This document shows, piece by piece, positions 46,245 to 56,122 of a stretch of 64,000 nt of DNA; position 1 is the stretch's first letter; the number at the start of each line of letters is the position of its first letter. A program made the translations under genes and the position numbers. Source of the DNA: Cercophora sp. LCS_1. Taxonomy: Eukaryota > Ascomycota > Sordariomycetes > Sordariales > Lasiosphaeriaceae. The DNA lies in NCBI GenBank assembly GCA_036250225.1, contig JAPZLL010000031.1, forward strand, positions 62,001 to 126,000, read 5' to 3'. The notes under the pieces were generated by a model, which saw only the letters and a list, made by a program, of their open reading frames with translations, was not told where the DNA came from and searched no databases.

Positions 46245-48414
46245 ATGGCGTCCATTCCACAAAGCCAGGGCCAGAGCCAGGACCAGGACTGGGTGACCAG
46301 CATCGGCGACTCTGGGGAGGGTGGCGACTGTCCTCGATCTTGCTTCCTTGGCTGCGACCAGCTTTCTCGAACCCGCTTCCGCTTGGCTCAAATCGATACC
46401 CTTCAAGATCCGTTGGACTTGTCTCACCACCGTGGCTGCAACGTGCCCTGCTGGAATTACTTCTTTTTGTGTGTGGGTACCTTATGTATGTCTTCGAGCG
46501 AACTCCGTATTTCTGAGGTATATGTCGTACTGATCGACAAACACAGACATCGGCAGTGGCATTTACACAGCCAAGGTCACCGGAGAGATCCGCAAGAAAT
46601 ACAACATCAAAGGCGACCGGTGTGACGATGTGACCAAGGGGATCTTTTGCCAGCCCTGCTCACTTATACGAAACGATCTTGAGGTCCGACGTCGTGAGAA
46701 GGATACCAAAGTTGGCGAGCTAGTCGAGGGTTCGAGAGGCCCGATGCCTTTGGGCGAGCGAGACTTTCAGCCCATGTTCGCAATGCCCAACAGCGAGGGC
46801 TACCGACAACAACCTCAGATGTCTGCCGCCCAAGGAGGTGTCGCACATCTACACCAGAGGACTGGTGCAGCGGGTTCTCGCATTGTGCCTCTTTACCCGA
46901 CAGATCAGGATCTCCGAGATCAAAATCTGAGCTGGAGGGGTTTCACAGATCTTCCCCAGATCCCCGATGTGTCGAGCCCCCTGGGGATCGACCGCCGATC
47001 CAAGTTGCTTACGCCCATCACCGAGTTGGACAGTTCTGCGGAGGATCCTCAGTCCCAAAACCAAGGAGAAAACGCCCCGGGGTATCCGCAGGTTCAAACC
47101 TGGCTGAAATCCATGAGTCCATCCGGGACTGGCAAGCACGCAAAAGGGAAGAAGGCGAAGCCATGCCCAGGACCAATGGACTGCGACAAGAACATGCAAC
47201 TGACATCAAAACCACTTAAGCCGGCGAAGAAGGCAAAGCTGCAGAGGTTCGGGGGGAAGGAAAAAAACAAGGCTGAGGAAACGGGAGGAACTCCTAACAT
47301 CTTCGTGACGGCAGCCGAAAGGCTCCTGCAGCCAAGCGCTCCGGGGGTAGAAAATCTAAGAAGCCCCCCGCCAATTCGAGCCAGACGGTCCCCGGAGCAT
47401 AACCTCAGCGCCGACATTCTGATTCCTAGCCCTTCCGAATCACAAAGGCAGCACAGCCTGCAAACAGACGTTATAATGGGCAGTCCCAGAGAGCCGGGGC
47501 GCCAGCATGGTATCCACGATGACGTCTTGGTTGCGAGCCCCTTGTCAGTGCCGCAACACAACCTCCAGAATGACGCTCGCGTCCCAACGCCAGCTGCCCC
47601 ACCAATACCCCAACACTCGCTGACTGCCGATGGCGCTGTTCAGTTCCTCTCAGTCTTGAGTTTTGAGCATAGCATCGACAGTGACCAACGCGTAGCCGCA
47701 GGCGAGGGAGGCGCTCGTTCCCACAGCATCAGCAGAGACAAACCAGTGGCAGATGACGGTGGTCGTGTTCGGGGGCACAGCCTGAATGATGACGAGCTTT
47801 TGACTGAGGAGAATGAGCCGGAACCGGAACCGGAACCGGAAACCGAGCTGGTCGGCCATACCCTGATGGCTGACCCCCAAGTCACCCTTGTGGTCCCTCG
47901 CCCGAAAATTCACAGCATCGGATCAGACACCATTGTCTCGATACAGAGAAGGCTTCATTTGCGGGAGCATAGCCTGTCAAGAGACATACGCGTCCCTACA
48001 CCCACGTCTCAAGGCAACCTCGCTCACGGCATCCACTTGGACGAACGAGTACCGACCCCTGAGCTGGTAAGGCTGAACTTGGAACATGATATTCTTCGGG
48101 ACCGTCGTGTTCTCACCCCCAGCACGATAAACGAGGAACATAATCTGCAGGCCGACCAGAGAGTCAAGACTCCAGCCTCGCTTCCCCCACATGGGCACTT
48201 CATCGAATCGGACAACCGGATTCCGGAGCCATCAACAAGCAGGCCAAAGCCTCACCAGATCGCTTCTGATGATTTGGTCGTCCCTGGCCCATCCAAACGA
48301 GCGAGAGACCACTCCCTTAGGGCTGACACCAAGGTGGCGCAGCGTGCTTTCCAGCTGTTGGAAAACTTCCTCGAGCAGGACAAAAGATCGACGGGTCGGG
48401 AGTCAAAGGGGTAG
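46245..48414 (+). CDS. PLAC8-domain protein with a C-terminal HxLxxD repeat array
   Basis: Exons 46245-46476 and 46547-48414 encode 699 residues; the 70-nt intron has GTACCT and ends ACAG. The N-terminal 125 or so residues are a PLAC8/Cys-rich domain: WVTSIGDSG, CPRSCFLGCDQ, RTRFRL, CNVPCWNYFFLC, then IRKKYNIKGDRCDD and FCQPCSLIRNDLEVR. PLAC8 proteins are membrane-associated and linked to metal handling and cell-size control. Residues about 160-350 are disordered and basic. From His362 to His666, 17 units obey H-x-[L/I]-x-x-D-x-x-[V/I/L/M]. Spacing is 17-20 residues, except one gap of 27 where an (EP)n run is inserted. An 18th unit at about 684 has Asn for His. DNA copies are well diverged, so selection rather than recent duplication maintains the pattern. 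The role of the array is unknown. Confidence 0.88.
47395..48378 (+). repeat. Coding repeat array (17 units plus a degenerate 18th) in the PLAC8 protein
   Basis: Each unit is about 54-60 nt and codes H-x-[L/I]-x-x-D-x-x-[V/I/L/M], often followed by Pro. Examples are EHNLSADILIPSP, QHNLQNDARVPTP and EHSLSRDIRVPTP. His, the Leu/Ile and Asp are invariant in all 17. A short CCGGAA microsatellite near 47818-47845 causes the one longer spacer. Confidence 0.9.
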
Positions 48415-49377
48415 GAAAACAACTGCGGCAGGGAATGGGAGTTTGTGATACCTTGTCGGAGAACACCTTTAATGCGTAATGACGAACGCTCGTTAAACAC
48501 TGCAGTAGAGAGTTGCTGGTATTGTTACCCAGGGTAGTTTTAGACCTAAGAATCACTTGAGCTTCATTATCCTTGCTGGCTGCCCTGAGATTTGTCGTCA
48601 ACGGAAGCTTGTGGAATTGGTGAGGTTCCCGTGATTGGTCCGGGTGGGTGACGTGAGGCATCATCCCGATCGCGCCGGATTATTCAGCCAACGTGACTCC
48701 GGAGAGGGATTTGGTAATTGGACAATTCCCCCTCTCCCTATCAGCCCGGCCATAAGAAAGACCGTACCACACTTGCTTTTTGGGGGTTTGATGAAGCCCA
48801 TTGGAAAACATCCGCCACAGGCTTGAGACTTGGGAGAATTCTCCTGCATTGAAGGTTATGCTTGTCTTGGATTCTCTGACCAGCGCATACGCATCTGACC
48901 CAGCGAAACCAAGTTGAGGCTCGTAGATATAGGTACGATTGTAGCTGCCGCCGACGGCTCCGCAGCAGTGTAAGTCCCGTCAGATCTGCCCCGCCTTCTG
49001 GGGTGGACTGAAAACTTCCCTTTTTCAGAGCGGGGAACGGGAAGCGGCCAGGCCAAGACAAATCACTTTCAAGCAGAGGACAAGAAAGATTGACAGATTG
49101 ACAACTTAGGCACCTCTGAGCCTCCCAACTCCGATTCTCGTCCGATCTCCTTGCGCTCTCCTAATTTCTTTTCCTCACCCTCAACCTGACCTTCCTCTCA
49201 CCAACCACCACACCCGGCTCCCCCTGCTGACCTCTTCGGCCCCTCCAACGCCGAGAGCCAATTGACCCCTCAACCCGCAAACCCCGAAGATCACTCCCGC
49301 CGGGCAGCCTCACAGCCTTCCCACCAATTCACAGCGTTTGGAGAGCCGCAGCGAGGAAAAAAAAAAAAAAGAAAACC
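48415..49377. other. Intergenic: hem3 upstream region
   Basis: A 963-nt gap between two plus-strand genes. The last 250 nt are CT-rich. An A14 tract at 49357-49370 lies 7 nt before the hem3 ATG, so it would be in the leader. No other gene is seen. Confidence 0.5.
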
Positions 49378-50427
49378 ATGGCTTCCTCCTCCGCCCCGTT
49401 CACAATACGCGTTGGCACGCGCCGGTCCAACCTCGCCCTTAAGCAGACCGAACTAGTCACGGCGGCTTTCAAGAGGGCCCACCCCAACCTCACCGTTGAG
49501 GTGCACGCCATGGCGACCGCCGGAGATAAGGACCAGACCACGCCGCTTCCCGAGATGGGCAAGGGTCTGTGGACCAACGAGCTCGAGGCCAAGCTGAAAG
49601 CCAACGAGATCGATGTTATCGTCCACTCCCTCAAGGACATGCCCACTACGCTTCCCGAGGGCTGCGTGTTGGGCTGCATCACGGCCCGGGAGGATCCGCG
49701 GGACGTCGTCGTGTTCAAGGCGAGCCATGGAGACAAGTACAAGATGCTGAAGGACCTTCCCGAGGGAAGCATTGTCGGCACGAGCAGCGTGCGCCGGGCG
49801 GCTCAGCTGAGGAGGTTTTACCCCGGTCTGGTGTTCAAGGATGTGAGGGGCAATATTGAGACGAGGTTGAGGAAGGCGGACGAGCAGGATTATGATTGCA
49901 TTATCCTCGCTGCTGCGGGCTTGCACAGGATGGGCTATGAGGGAAGGATTGCGCAATACTTGGAGAGCGGGACCGAGGGAGGCGGTATAATGCATGCCGT
50001 TGGCCAAGGTGCGCTCGGTCTGGAGGTTCGGGAAGGCGATGAACGGGTGCTTAATGTGGTCAAGGCGGTGGAGGACACGCCAACCATGATGGCCTGTTTC
50101 GCCGAGAGAAGCGTGATGCGCACGTTGGAGGGAGGCTGTAGCGTCCCCGTGGCGGTAGAGACCGAGTGGGCAGAGGATGAAGGGGACGATGGTGACGAGG
50201 GGGAGAGAAAGAAGAAGCTCAAGATCCGGGCTTTAGTGGTCAGCTTGGACGGGTCGCAGGCGGTGGAAAGAGAAAAGGTTGAAGAAGTCGCCAGCTTGGC
50301 GCAAGCCGACAGTCTAGGGAAGAAGCTGGCCCAGGAGTTGATAGAGAGGGGAGCGCGGAATATCCTGGATGCTATCAACGAGAAGAGGGAAGCGTCAGGG
50401 GCGCTCAAGCTGGCGGATGCTGCATGA
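49378..50427 (+). CDS. HEM3: Porphobilinogen deaminase / hydroxymethylbilane synthase
   Basis: A single exon of 349 residues, the usual length for fungal Hem3. It joins four porphobilinogen units into hydroxymethylbilane, the third step of heme synthesis, in the cytosol. Family motifs are plain: IRVGTRRSNLAL near the start, MGKGLWTNELEAKL, HSLKDMPT with the catalytic Asp at 87, GTSSVRRAAQLRRF, RGNIETRLRK, and LEGGCSVPV with Cys254. That Cys carries the dipyrromethane cofactor. An acidic and lysine-rich insert (about 263-282) lies just after it, in a region that varies between species. The gene is convergent with gcv3. Confidence 0.97.
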   Translation: MASSSAPFTIRVGTRRSNLALKQTELVTAAFKRAHPNLTVEVHAMATAGDKDQTTPLPEMGKGLWTNELEAKLKANEIDVIVHSLKDMPTTLPEGCVLGCITAREDPRDVVVFKASHGDKYKMLKDLPEGSIVGTSSVRRAAQLRRFYPGLVFKDVRGNIETRLRKADEQDYDCIILAAAGLHRMGYEGRIAQYLESGTEGGGIMHAVGQGALGLEVREGDERVLNVVKAVEDTPTMMACFAERSVMRTLEGGCSVPVAVETEWAEDEGDDGDEGERKKKLKIRALVVSLDGSQAVEREKVEEVASLAQADSLGKKLAQELIERGARNILDAINEKREASGALKLADAA

Positions 50428-50833
50428 CATTGGTGCATTGTATCATAGGAAAATTAGACCAGGCGGGGCGGTTTGCACATGATATCTTCAAGTATGCGAT
50501 GCATATAGAGACGAATGAAACCCCATTTGCGAGCTCCGCGCTCTGCTCCGAGGAGCGTGCTCACTTGTAGTTTTTGTGTTGTGAACTCAGCGCATCGTAT
50601 GTGTGGCGTTGAACCGACCCGCATCTATGTGTTGGGAAAAAAGCGACCAAACACCAGTTTGCCGTTGTATGCCCTATGATACAATCCCCCGGCCCTTAAA
50701 TCTTCAGGTTGAACTGTCCGTTTTGAGCGTCCCCATGGTGCTCCTGCCTGTCTGTCCTCCCATACCTGTCAGCATCAAACATTGCTCCCAAAGCGCCGTG
50801 ATTCAACCCCAACCGCAATATACCTGGTCCCGC
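50428..50833. other. Intergenic between convergent hem3 and gcv3
   Basis: A 406-nt stretch that should carry both 3' untranslated regions. Nothing else is visible. Confidence 0.45.
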
Positions 50834-51417
50834 TTAGTGAGCCTCCTCGGCCGCAGTAAACTCCTCGTAGGCTTGGATATCCATGAGCTTCTCAAGGTCC
50901 TTAACCCCCTCGGCGTCGACCTGAACCTTGGCGATCCAGCCACCACCGTGCGAATCATCCTCGGGAACCTGGTTGATCGTGCCGGGCTTCTCTTCCAGAA
51001 CTAGGTTGACCTGGGTGATCTTGCAGCTGATCGGGGCGTTAATGTCGGCAGCGCTCTTGACCGACTCGACGGCGCCGATAGCATCGCCGGCCTGGACCTT
51101 CTTGCCTTCCTCGGGGAGCTCGACGAAGACGACATCACCGAGAGCCTTGGCCGCATACTCGCTGATACCAATGACACCCGTCTTCATGTCGGCAGCCAAG
51201 TCAATCCATTCATGCTCCTTGGTGTATTTCCTGATCTCATCTGCATGGGGGGGAGTTGCGTCAGTATCGGGGACCGGTCTCGGGGAGGGCGGGAGCTTGT
51301 ACTTGATGCGGTCACGGAAAATGCCCGAGCAGCGGGAACACGGCAAACAGGAGCCTTGGCAAGGGCAGAGATAGCGCAAGGGCGTGTGGCCCGCAGGCAC
51401 CGCACAATTGAAGCCAT
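50834..51417 (-). CDS. GCV3: Glycine cleavage system H protein, mitochondrial
   Basis: Exons from 51417: 51417-51303 and 51240-50834, giving 173 residues. The 62-nt intron (GTACAA...ATGCAG, branch CTGAC) joins a mitochondrial targeting peptide (Arg/Ala/Ser-rich, MASIVRCLRATRP) to the mature protein, which begins near IRKYTKEHEWIDL. The mature part is the lipoyl-carrier fold: TGVIGISEYAAKALGDVVF, ELPEEGKKV and AVESVKSAADINAP, in which Lys100 is the lipoylation site. WIAKVQVDAEGVKDLEKLMD follows, and the C-terminus is YEEFTAAEEAH. The H protein shuttles the aminomethyl group between the P, T and L proteins in the mitochondrial matrix during glycine breakdown. The 5' splice site is weaker than most here, but the frame leaves little choice. 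Confidence 0.94.
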
Positions 51418-52782
51418 TGCGAGGAGGGGCAGTGTGATTTTGTGGTGGTGGGAAAAGCTTATTGCTCGAATCGAAGCTCGATGACGCCGATAAAGAAAAC
51501 GAGGGCTCGAAGCTCGGAGCTGTGCCAATCCCGATAAGTGGGTGGTGACCGGCAAGCAGCGGGACTGGGAGCCCGGGCCACTCACCGCCAAAGACAGCCG
51601 AGCAGCAGCCGAGCATCGGTCGGGGCTTACCTAATGCACATCAGGAGGCGGGCCAGATTCTGGGTCAGAACAACGCAAACCCCGCAACACGGAAGGACTG
51701 CTGTAATTTTGATAGCAATGCTTAGGCAACCCCTGATATTGACAAGCCATGCGAGGGAGAACGGCGATAGGCTGTTTGGGCTGCAACGATCCAATTGCTC
51801 TGTTATAGGGTCCGTCTTCGATTATATTTAGGACCTGTTTGTTGTTTTGTTGACATTACAACAGAGAACAGCCTCACACCTCATTTTCTGCAACCTTATA
51901 CTTCAACGGCGACGTTGGCTGGTTCTGCGAAGGTTTGGGCGCTTTGTCCTCTGTTGTGAAGCTGCATGATCGCGTCGCGTCTTTGTGTGCATTCACGCGT
52001 GTCGCTGCACAAATCAATTAAACTGAGAACCCGTCAGTGCTCAGGCTGTGGCGGCGCTTCAGTGGGTTGGCCAGTGAGGGGCCCAGTAAGACCCCAAGTT
52101 CGTGGCGCCAAAATCCAGGTGGGTTCCATTTGCGCATTCCTTGGTTCCGCCCTGTGGCTTCGTCTCTTCCATTCGAGTCCCCCTCTCTCCGGTCCCTTGC
52201 CCGAAGCATAGGAACCATATTGTAGGTGCCAGTGGATTGGCTAGAAAAAGAAGCTCCCGTCATTTCGTCCAGGCAGCGTCCGGTCGAGGGCCTTTCTGTT
52301 CAACCCACAGCATTTCTTTTTTTTCTCTACCTCCGGCGCTGACCAGTGGATTCTAAGAGTTGCGAGTTCGAGAACCAGCGACCCGTTCCCCTCCTCGTCG
52401 ACGATTGGACTGCGCAGCAAGCACCAAAGGAGGCCAGCGACGATAGATACGTGCCGAACCCGACCTGGCCTGACGCCTCTTGCGTCTGGAGAGGAGCTGT
52501 GAACGACGAACGACGCCTCGCCCGCGAACTATTTCCATGAAGTCGTCATCGGGCTAATCTGAGACCCGCTTCTCTCTCCACGCTCTCTTCCGCCCGTCAG
52601 GTTCGGTCTTTTTTCGAGAATCAGCCGCCTGCCCCGCCTTGCGCGCCAGCGGCTTCTGACCCTGGGCCCGGTATTTGCTTGACCACAGCGCACCTGTCTC
52701 TTCTCCCTTCCTGCCTGCCATCCTGGATTCCTCAACCCTTTCAGCGGGGTCTCCGGCCCAGTTCCACGACGCCCTCGACACC
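51418..52782. other. Divergent upstream region, gcv3 / tem1
   Basis: A 1.4-kb gap between divergently transcribed genes. It contains short T- and A-rich runs around 51830-51870 and a T-run near 52315. No frame has recognisable features. Confidence 0.45.
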
Positions 52783-53834
52783 ATGGATCACGACCACCAC
52801 GTCTACGTCCCCCTCGAGGGCGGCCACGACGACACCCTGGGTGGCATCGAAGGTTCGCCGCACATGGGCTCAGAACAAAACAACGGCTTCCAAGAGCGGC
52901 GCCATACCCAGTCACAGTCGTTTGATGCGCTGACCGGCTCGCCGCGGTCACATCACCCCGCTCATGATGTTATGGACACGGACCCGAGCGCCCGATATGC
53001 CACCCCGCCAGTTCCTCATCCCTCAATATCACGGCCGCCATCCGGCCTCTCGGGACAGAATGCCGCGTATGGAGCAGGAGCGGACCACGCCTCCCGGGCG
53101 GGCAGCAACGGGGCCGCCGAGGCGCAGAGCAACGGACGCAACCACGTCGTGATCAAGGTTGGCATGGTGGGCGATGCGCAGATTGGCAAAACAAGCTTGA
53201 TGGTCAAGTATGTTGAGGGAAGCTGGGACGAGGACTATATCCAGACGCTCGGTGTCAACTTCATGGAGAAAACCATCAGTATCCGCAATACCGAGATCAC
53301 GTTCAGCATCTGGGACCTGGGCGGTCAGCGCGAGTTTGTCAACATGTTGCCATTGGTGTGCAACGACGCTGTAGCCATCCTGTTCATGTTCGACTTGACG
53401 AGAAAGAGCACGCTCAACAGCATCAAGGAGTGGTATCGCCAGGGGCGGGGCTTCAACAAGACGGCGATCCCGGTTCTCGTAGGGACAAAGTATGACCATT
53501 TTGTAAACCTGTCTCGCGAGGAGCAGGAGGAGATCTCCAATCAGGTATACCAAGATTCCGACTGGGACCCGGAACGCTCCGCTAACCGCACTGTCATAGG
53601 CTCGACGCTTCGCAAAGGCGATGCGGGCATCCCTGATCTTCAGTAGTACCAGCCACAGCATCAACGTCCAAAAGGTAGGTCAAGCGCTTCTTGTCTTGCC
53701 ATGAATTGTTGTTCCAGGTCTGACCTGTGCCCCAGATTTTCAAGATCGTGCTCTCCAAGGCGTTTGACCTGAAATGCACCATCCCTGAAATTAGCAACGT
53801 TGGCGAACCGCTACTTTTGTACCAGTCCTGCTGA
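52783..53834 (+). CDS. TEM1: Tem1/Spg1-type small GTPase of the septation/mitotic-exit network
   Basis: Exons 52783-53544, 53600-53674 and 53736-53834 encode 311 residues; introns are 55 and 61 nt. The start is ATG in CACCATGG. An unusual 120-residue N-terminal extension rich in His, Ser, Pro and Gly precedes the GTPase domain. G1 is GDAQIGKTS (about 131-139). G3 is WDLGGQRE, as in Spg1/Tem1. G4 is the divergent GTKYD in place of NKxD, and G5 lies around SSTSHS. Splicing gives the family C-terminus: ARRFAKAMRASLIF, VQK-IFKIVLSKAFDLKC and a final cysteine. There is no prenylation CaaX box, which fits the family, since it is held at the spindle pole body by partners. It triggers the kinase cascade for septum formation and mitotic exit. 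Confidence 0.95.
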
Positions 53835-55181
53835 GTCGAGTTCAGCTGGTGAGACGGACAAGATCTGTCGAGTCGCAAAATTTGCCGAGAGGTAACCTCT
53901 CGTTCCATTCGGGACCCCCAGTCGGGTTCACAAGACGAAGTCGAACCGTATCGACGACATGAAGGATGACACATAGCAACCTGGGGGGCGCCCTGTCAGC
54001 CTCTCGGGTGTTGTTGCTGTTGGCCTGGGCACCGAGCTTCAGCATGCAGCCCTAAAAATAATCTCCAGGGAGTCAATCATCTGCTTCATGCCTTATCTGG
54101 CCCCTGGAAGGGCCTTGAAACAATACTACTAGCACTACTTATTACAACACTCGCCTCCTCCTGTCTTTTTCTTTTGTTCCCGCGGGCAACAGCAGGGAAA
54201 ACGGGAGTAGCTCAGCAAGCTATGGGGCACGAGCTGTACTTCCAGGGGATTGGGAAGGGAGGCGGACTGGGCATTGGGGCTATAGGGCTTGCATTTCTCA
54301 GGAGGCACATCGTCGATCCGCGTAGATGCAGGAGGTACATACTCGCCATCTTGTCTCTCCCTGGAGTGGAAAGTGTTGGGGCGGAAAAGGATTATTACAC
54401 CGGGAAGTGGAGGGTAAACTGGGTCCTTTTCTCATCGCGTTCTCTCTCTGACGCCAAGTCAGTCTCATTCTTCTCTTGTGTCGTTTGCTCCCTTGGTCTT
54501 TTCGGCGCTAAGCATGATGCCTTGGTAGAATGAGGCTTTGTCATTATCTGTGTTTGAGTATTCATTCCATGTCTGCCTTAATCGAATGGAGCTAAGCCTG
54601 CGCGCGTCCTGCTTTTGGTTCTAGGTGCTGTATCCACCGTCATCGTCTCTTGTCGCACTTGACTCGGTTGGTGGGAGCGCGCGTGTGTGTTTACCCAGAC
54701 CAGACAGCGGCGTCAAGGATGCCCTCCTGTCCAACAAGTTGTCCGACAGCCTGTTACCCTGTCCCTGGCCAACTCAGTCCCCGACGTAACGACTGTCCAC
54801 TGATTCCGTGTCTCAGATATTCCCCCTCATGCGCGGTGCGACCCAGTCTAGGATGCCAAAGGTGTCCGCAGGGCGACGTGAGCATCCAACTCTCCACCAG
54901 CCAGCTTCAAAGTACCTCGCAGTCCTCAAGGTTTGGAGGACCACTTCGAGGAGCTGAAGATGACGACGTCAAGCCTCGCTGTTCTCCGAAGCGACGCAAT
55001 GATGCTCTTCGTGACGAGAAGGACGCAGGCCTCGGCGTCAACCGACCACCACTTATAACCTCGATGGCGCCATACCAAGCGAGTTCTTGACTTCACCTCG
55101 GAGCATCCCGTCACCGTTCCCACCTTTCCCCCGGTTCATATTCGTCTACTAGTTGCAAGGATAAGGCACAATTCGCCCAGT
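53835..55181. other. Gene-free region between tem1 and the cysteine-rich protein
   Basis: A 1.3-kb gap. A frame at 54174-54533 (119 codons) has no recognisable motif or conserved-looking pattern and is not called. No repeats of note. Confidence 0.45.
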
Positions 55182-55805
55182 ATGAGACTCCAGTCCTCCT
55201 CCACCCTTGCCTTTGGCGGCATCTTCCACCACATGACCTCCGCCCAGAGCACGACCCCGGCCACCTGGACCGTCTCGGCTGTCACCCCCATCGGCACCGG
55301 AACAGGTCCACAGCCCATGTGCGGGCAGGGCTTCACCTACTGCGGATACATCCTGCGTGATCACCAGAGTAAGCGTAAAAAAAAATCCGCTTTTTCTTGA
55401 CCATCGCACCGCTGACACGCCGCCCACACAGACTTTCAGGAATCAGACATTGTCAAGGCCTACTGCGGCGGCAACCCCGGTAACTGCCTCGAAGGCAAGA
55501 CCAAGTCGGACCCCTTTCAGGCCCTCTATGTCTGCCTTCCTCCGCAGGCGCCGCCCAAGCCCAAGCGCAACTTGATCAAGGGGCGCCAGGCGCCTCCGGC
55601 ATCTCCCGCGGCCCCAACGTCACCGGCGGCCCCGACGACCACATTCTGGTCCAGCCAGAACCCCGGCAACGGCGCCGGCGGAGGAAACTCGTGCTCGTCG
55701 ACCGAGACGCCGGGCAATCGCATCGAGCTTCTCTGCGCGTGCGGCAACCAGTGTCTGAACCCGCTGGCCGACCATATCGGACGATGTGATTCGCCTTGTT
55801 CGTAG
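55182..55805 (+). CDS. Cysteine-rich, possibly secreted protein, unrecognised
   Basis: Exons 55182-55368 and 55432-55805 give 186 residues; the 63-nt intron has GTAAGC and branch CTGAC and ends ACAG. Splicing joins ILRDHQ to NFQESDIVKAYC. Cysteines fall in two clusters. The first covers MCGQGFTYCGYIL, a YCGGNPGNCLEG stretch and ALYVCLP. The second, after a Pro/Ala/Thr linker (about 115-140), has NSCSSTE, ELLCACGNQCLNP and GRCDSPC. Such even cysteine content suggests disulfides and therefore export. However, the N-terminus (MRLQSSSTLAFGGIF) is only a weak signal peptide, so the true start may lie in an upstream exon that I cannot place. No enzyme motif is visible; function is unknown. Confidence 0.7.
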
Positions 55806-56122
55806 ACGAGTGATGAAAAGTGGGATGGTGGTATAATGAGTTTCTGCGCGCTCGTTTTTTTAAACAATATTTTGTGGCCCTTTTGAGGTTTGAGAAAAAA
55901 AAACCCCGTTGGAAGTGGTATGCTGATGGGTGGCAACCATCTCGCCGTTCGCTCATTTCTGCGGGGAATAACAAAATAATGGAAAAGCTGCACTCCTTAG
56001 TTTCACCGGAACTTAAAAACCGGGTTCGTCAATCATTTTTTTTGGGCTAAAATTATCAAGGCGTTCAGATCATTATAAGTACGTCGGCTCGGCCAGTCTT
56101 GTTTCCCTGGGTATCGTGAATC
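55806..56122. other. Intergenic between convergent genes
   Basis: A 317-nt AT-rich stretch with A- and T-runs between the 3' ends of the cysteine-rich protein gene and irc20. It should hold both 3' untranslated regions. Confidence 0.45.

Noticed and set aside
54174..54533. 119-codon frame between tem1 and the cysteine-rich gene
   Set aside because: It contains a Gly-rich stretch only; no domain, signal peptide or intron support.
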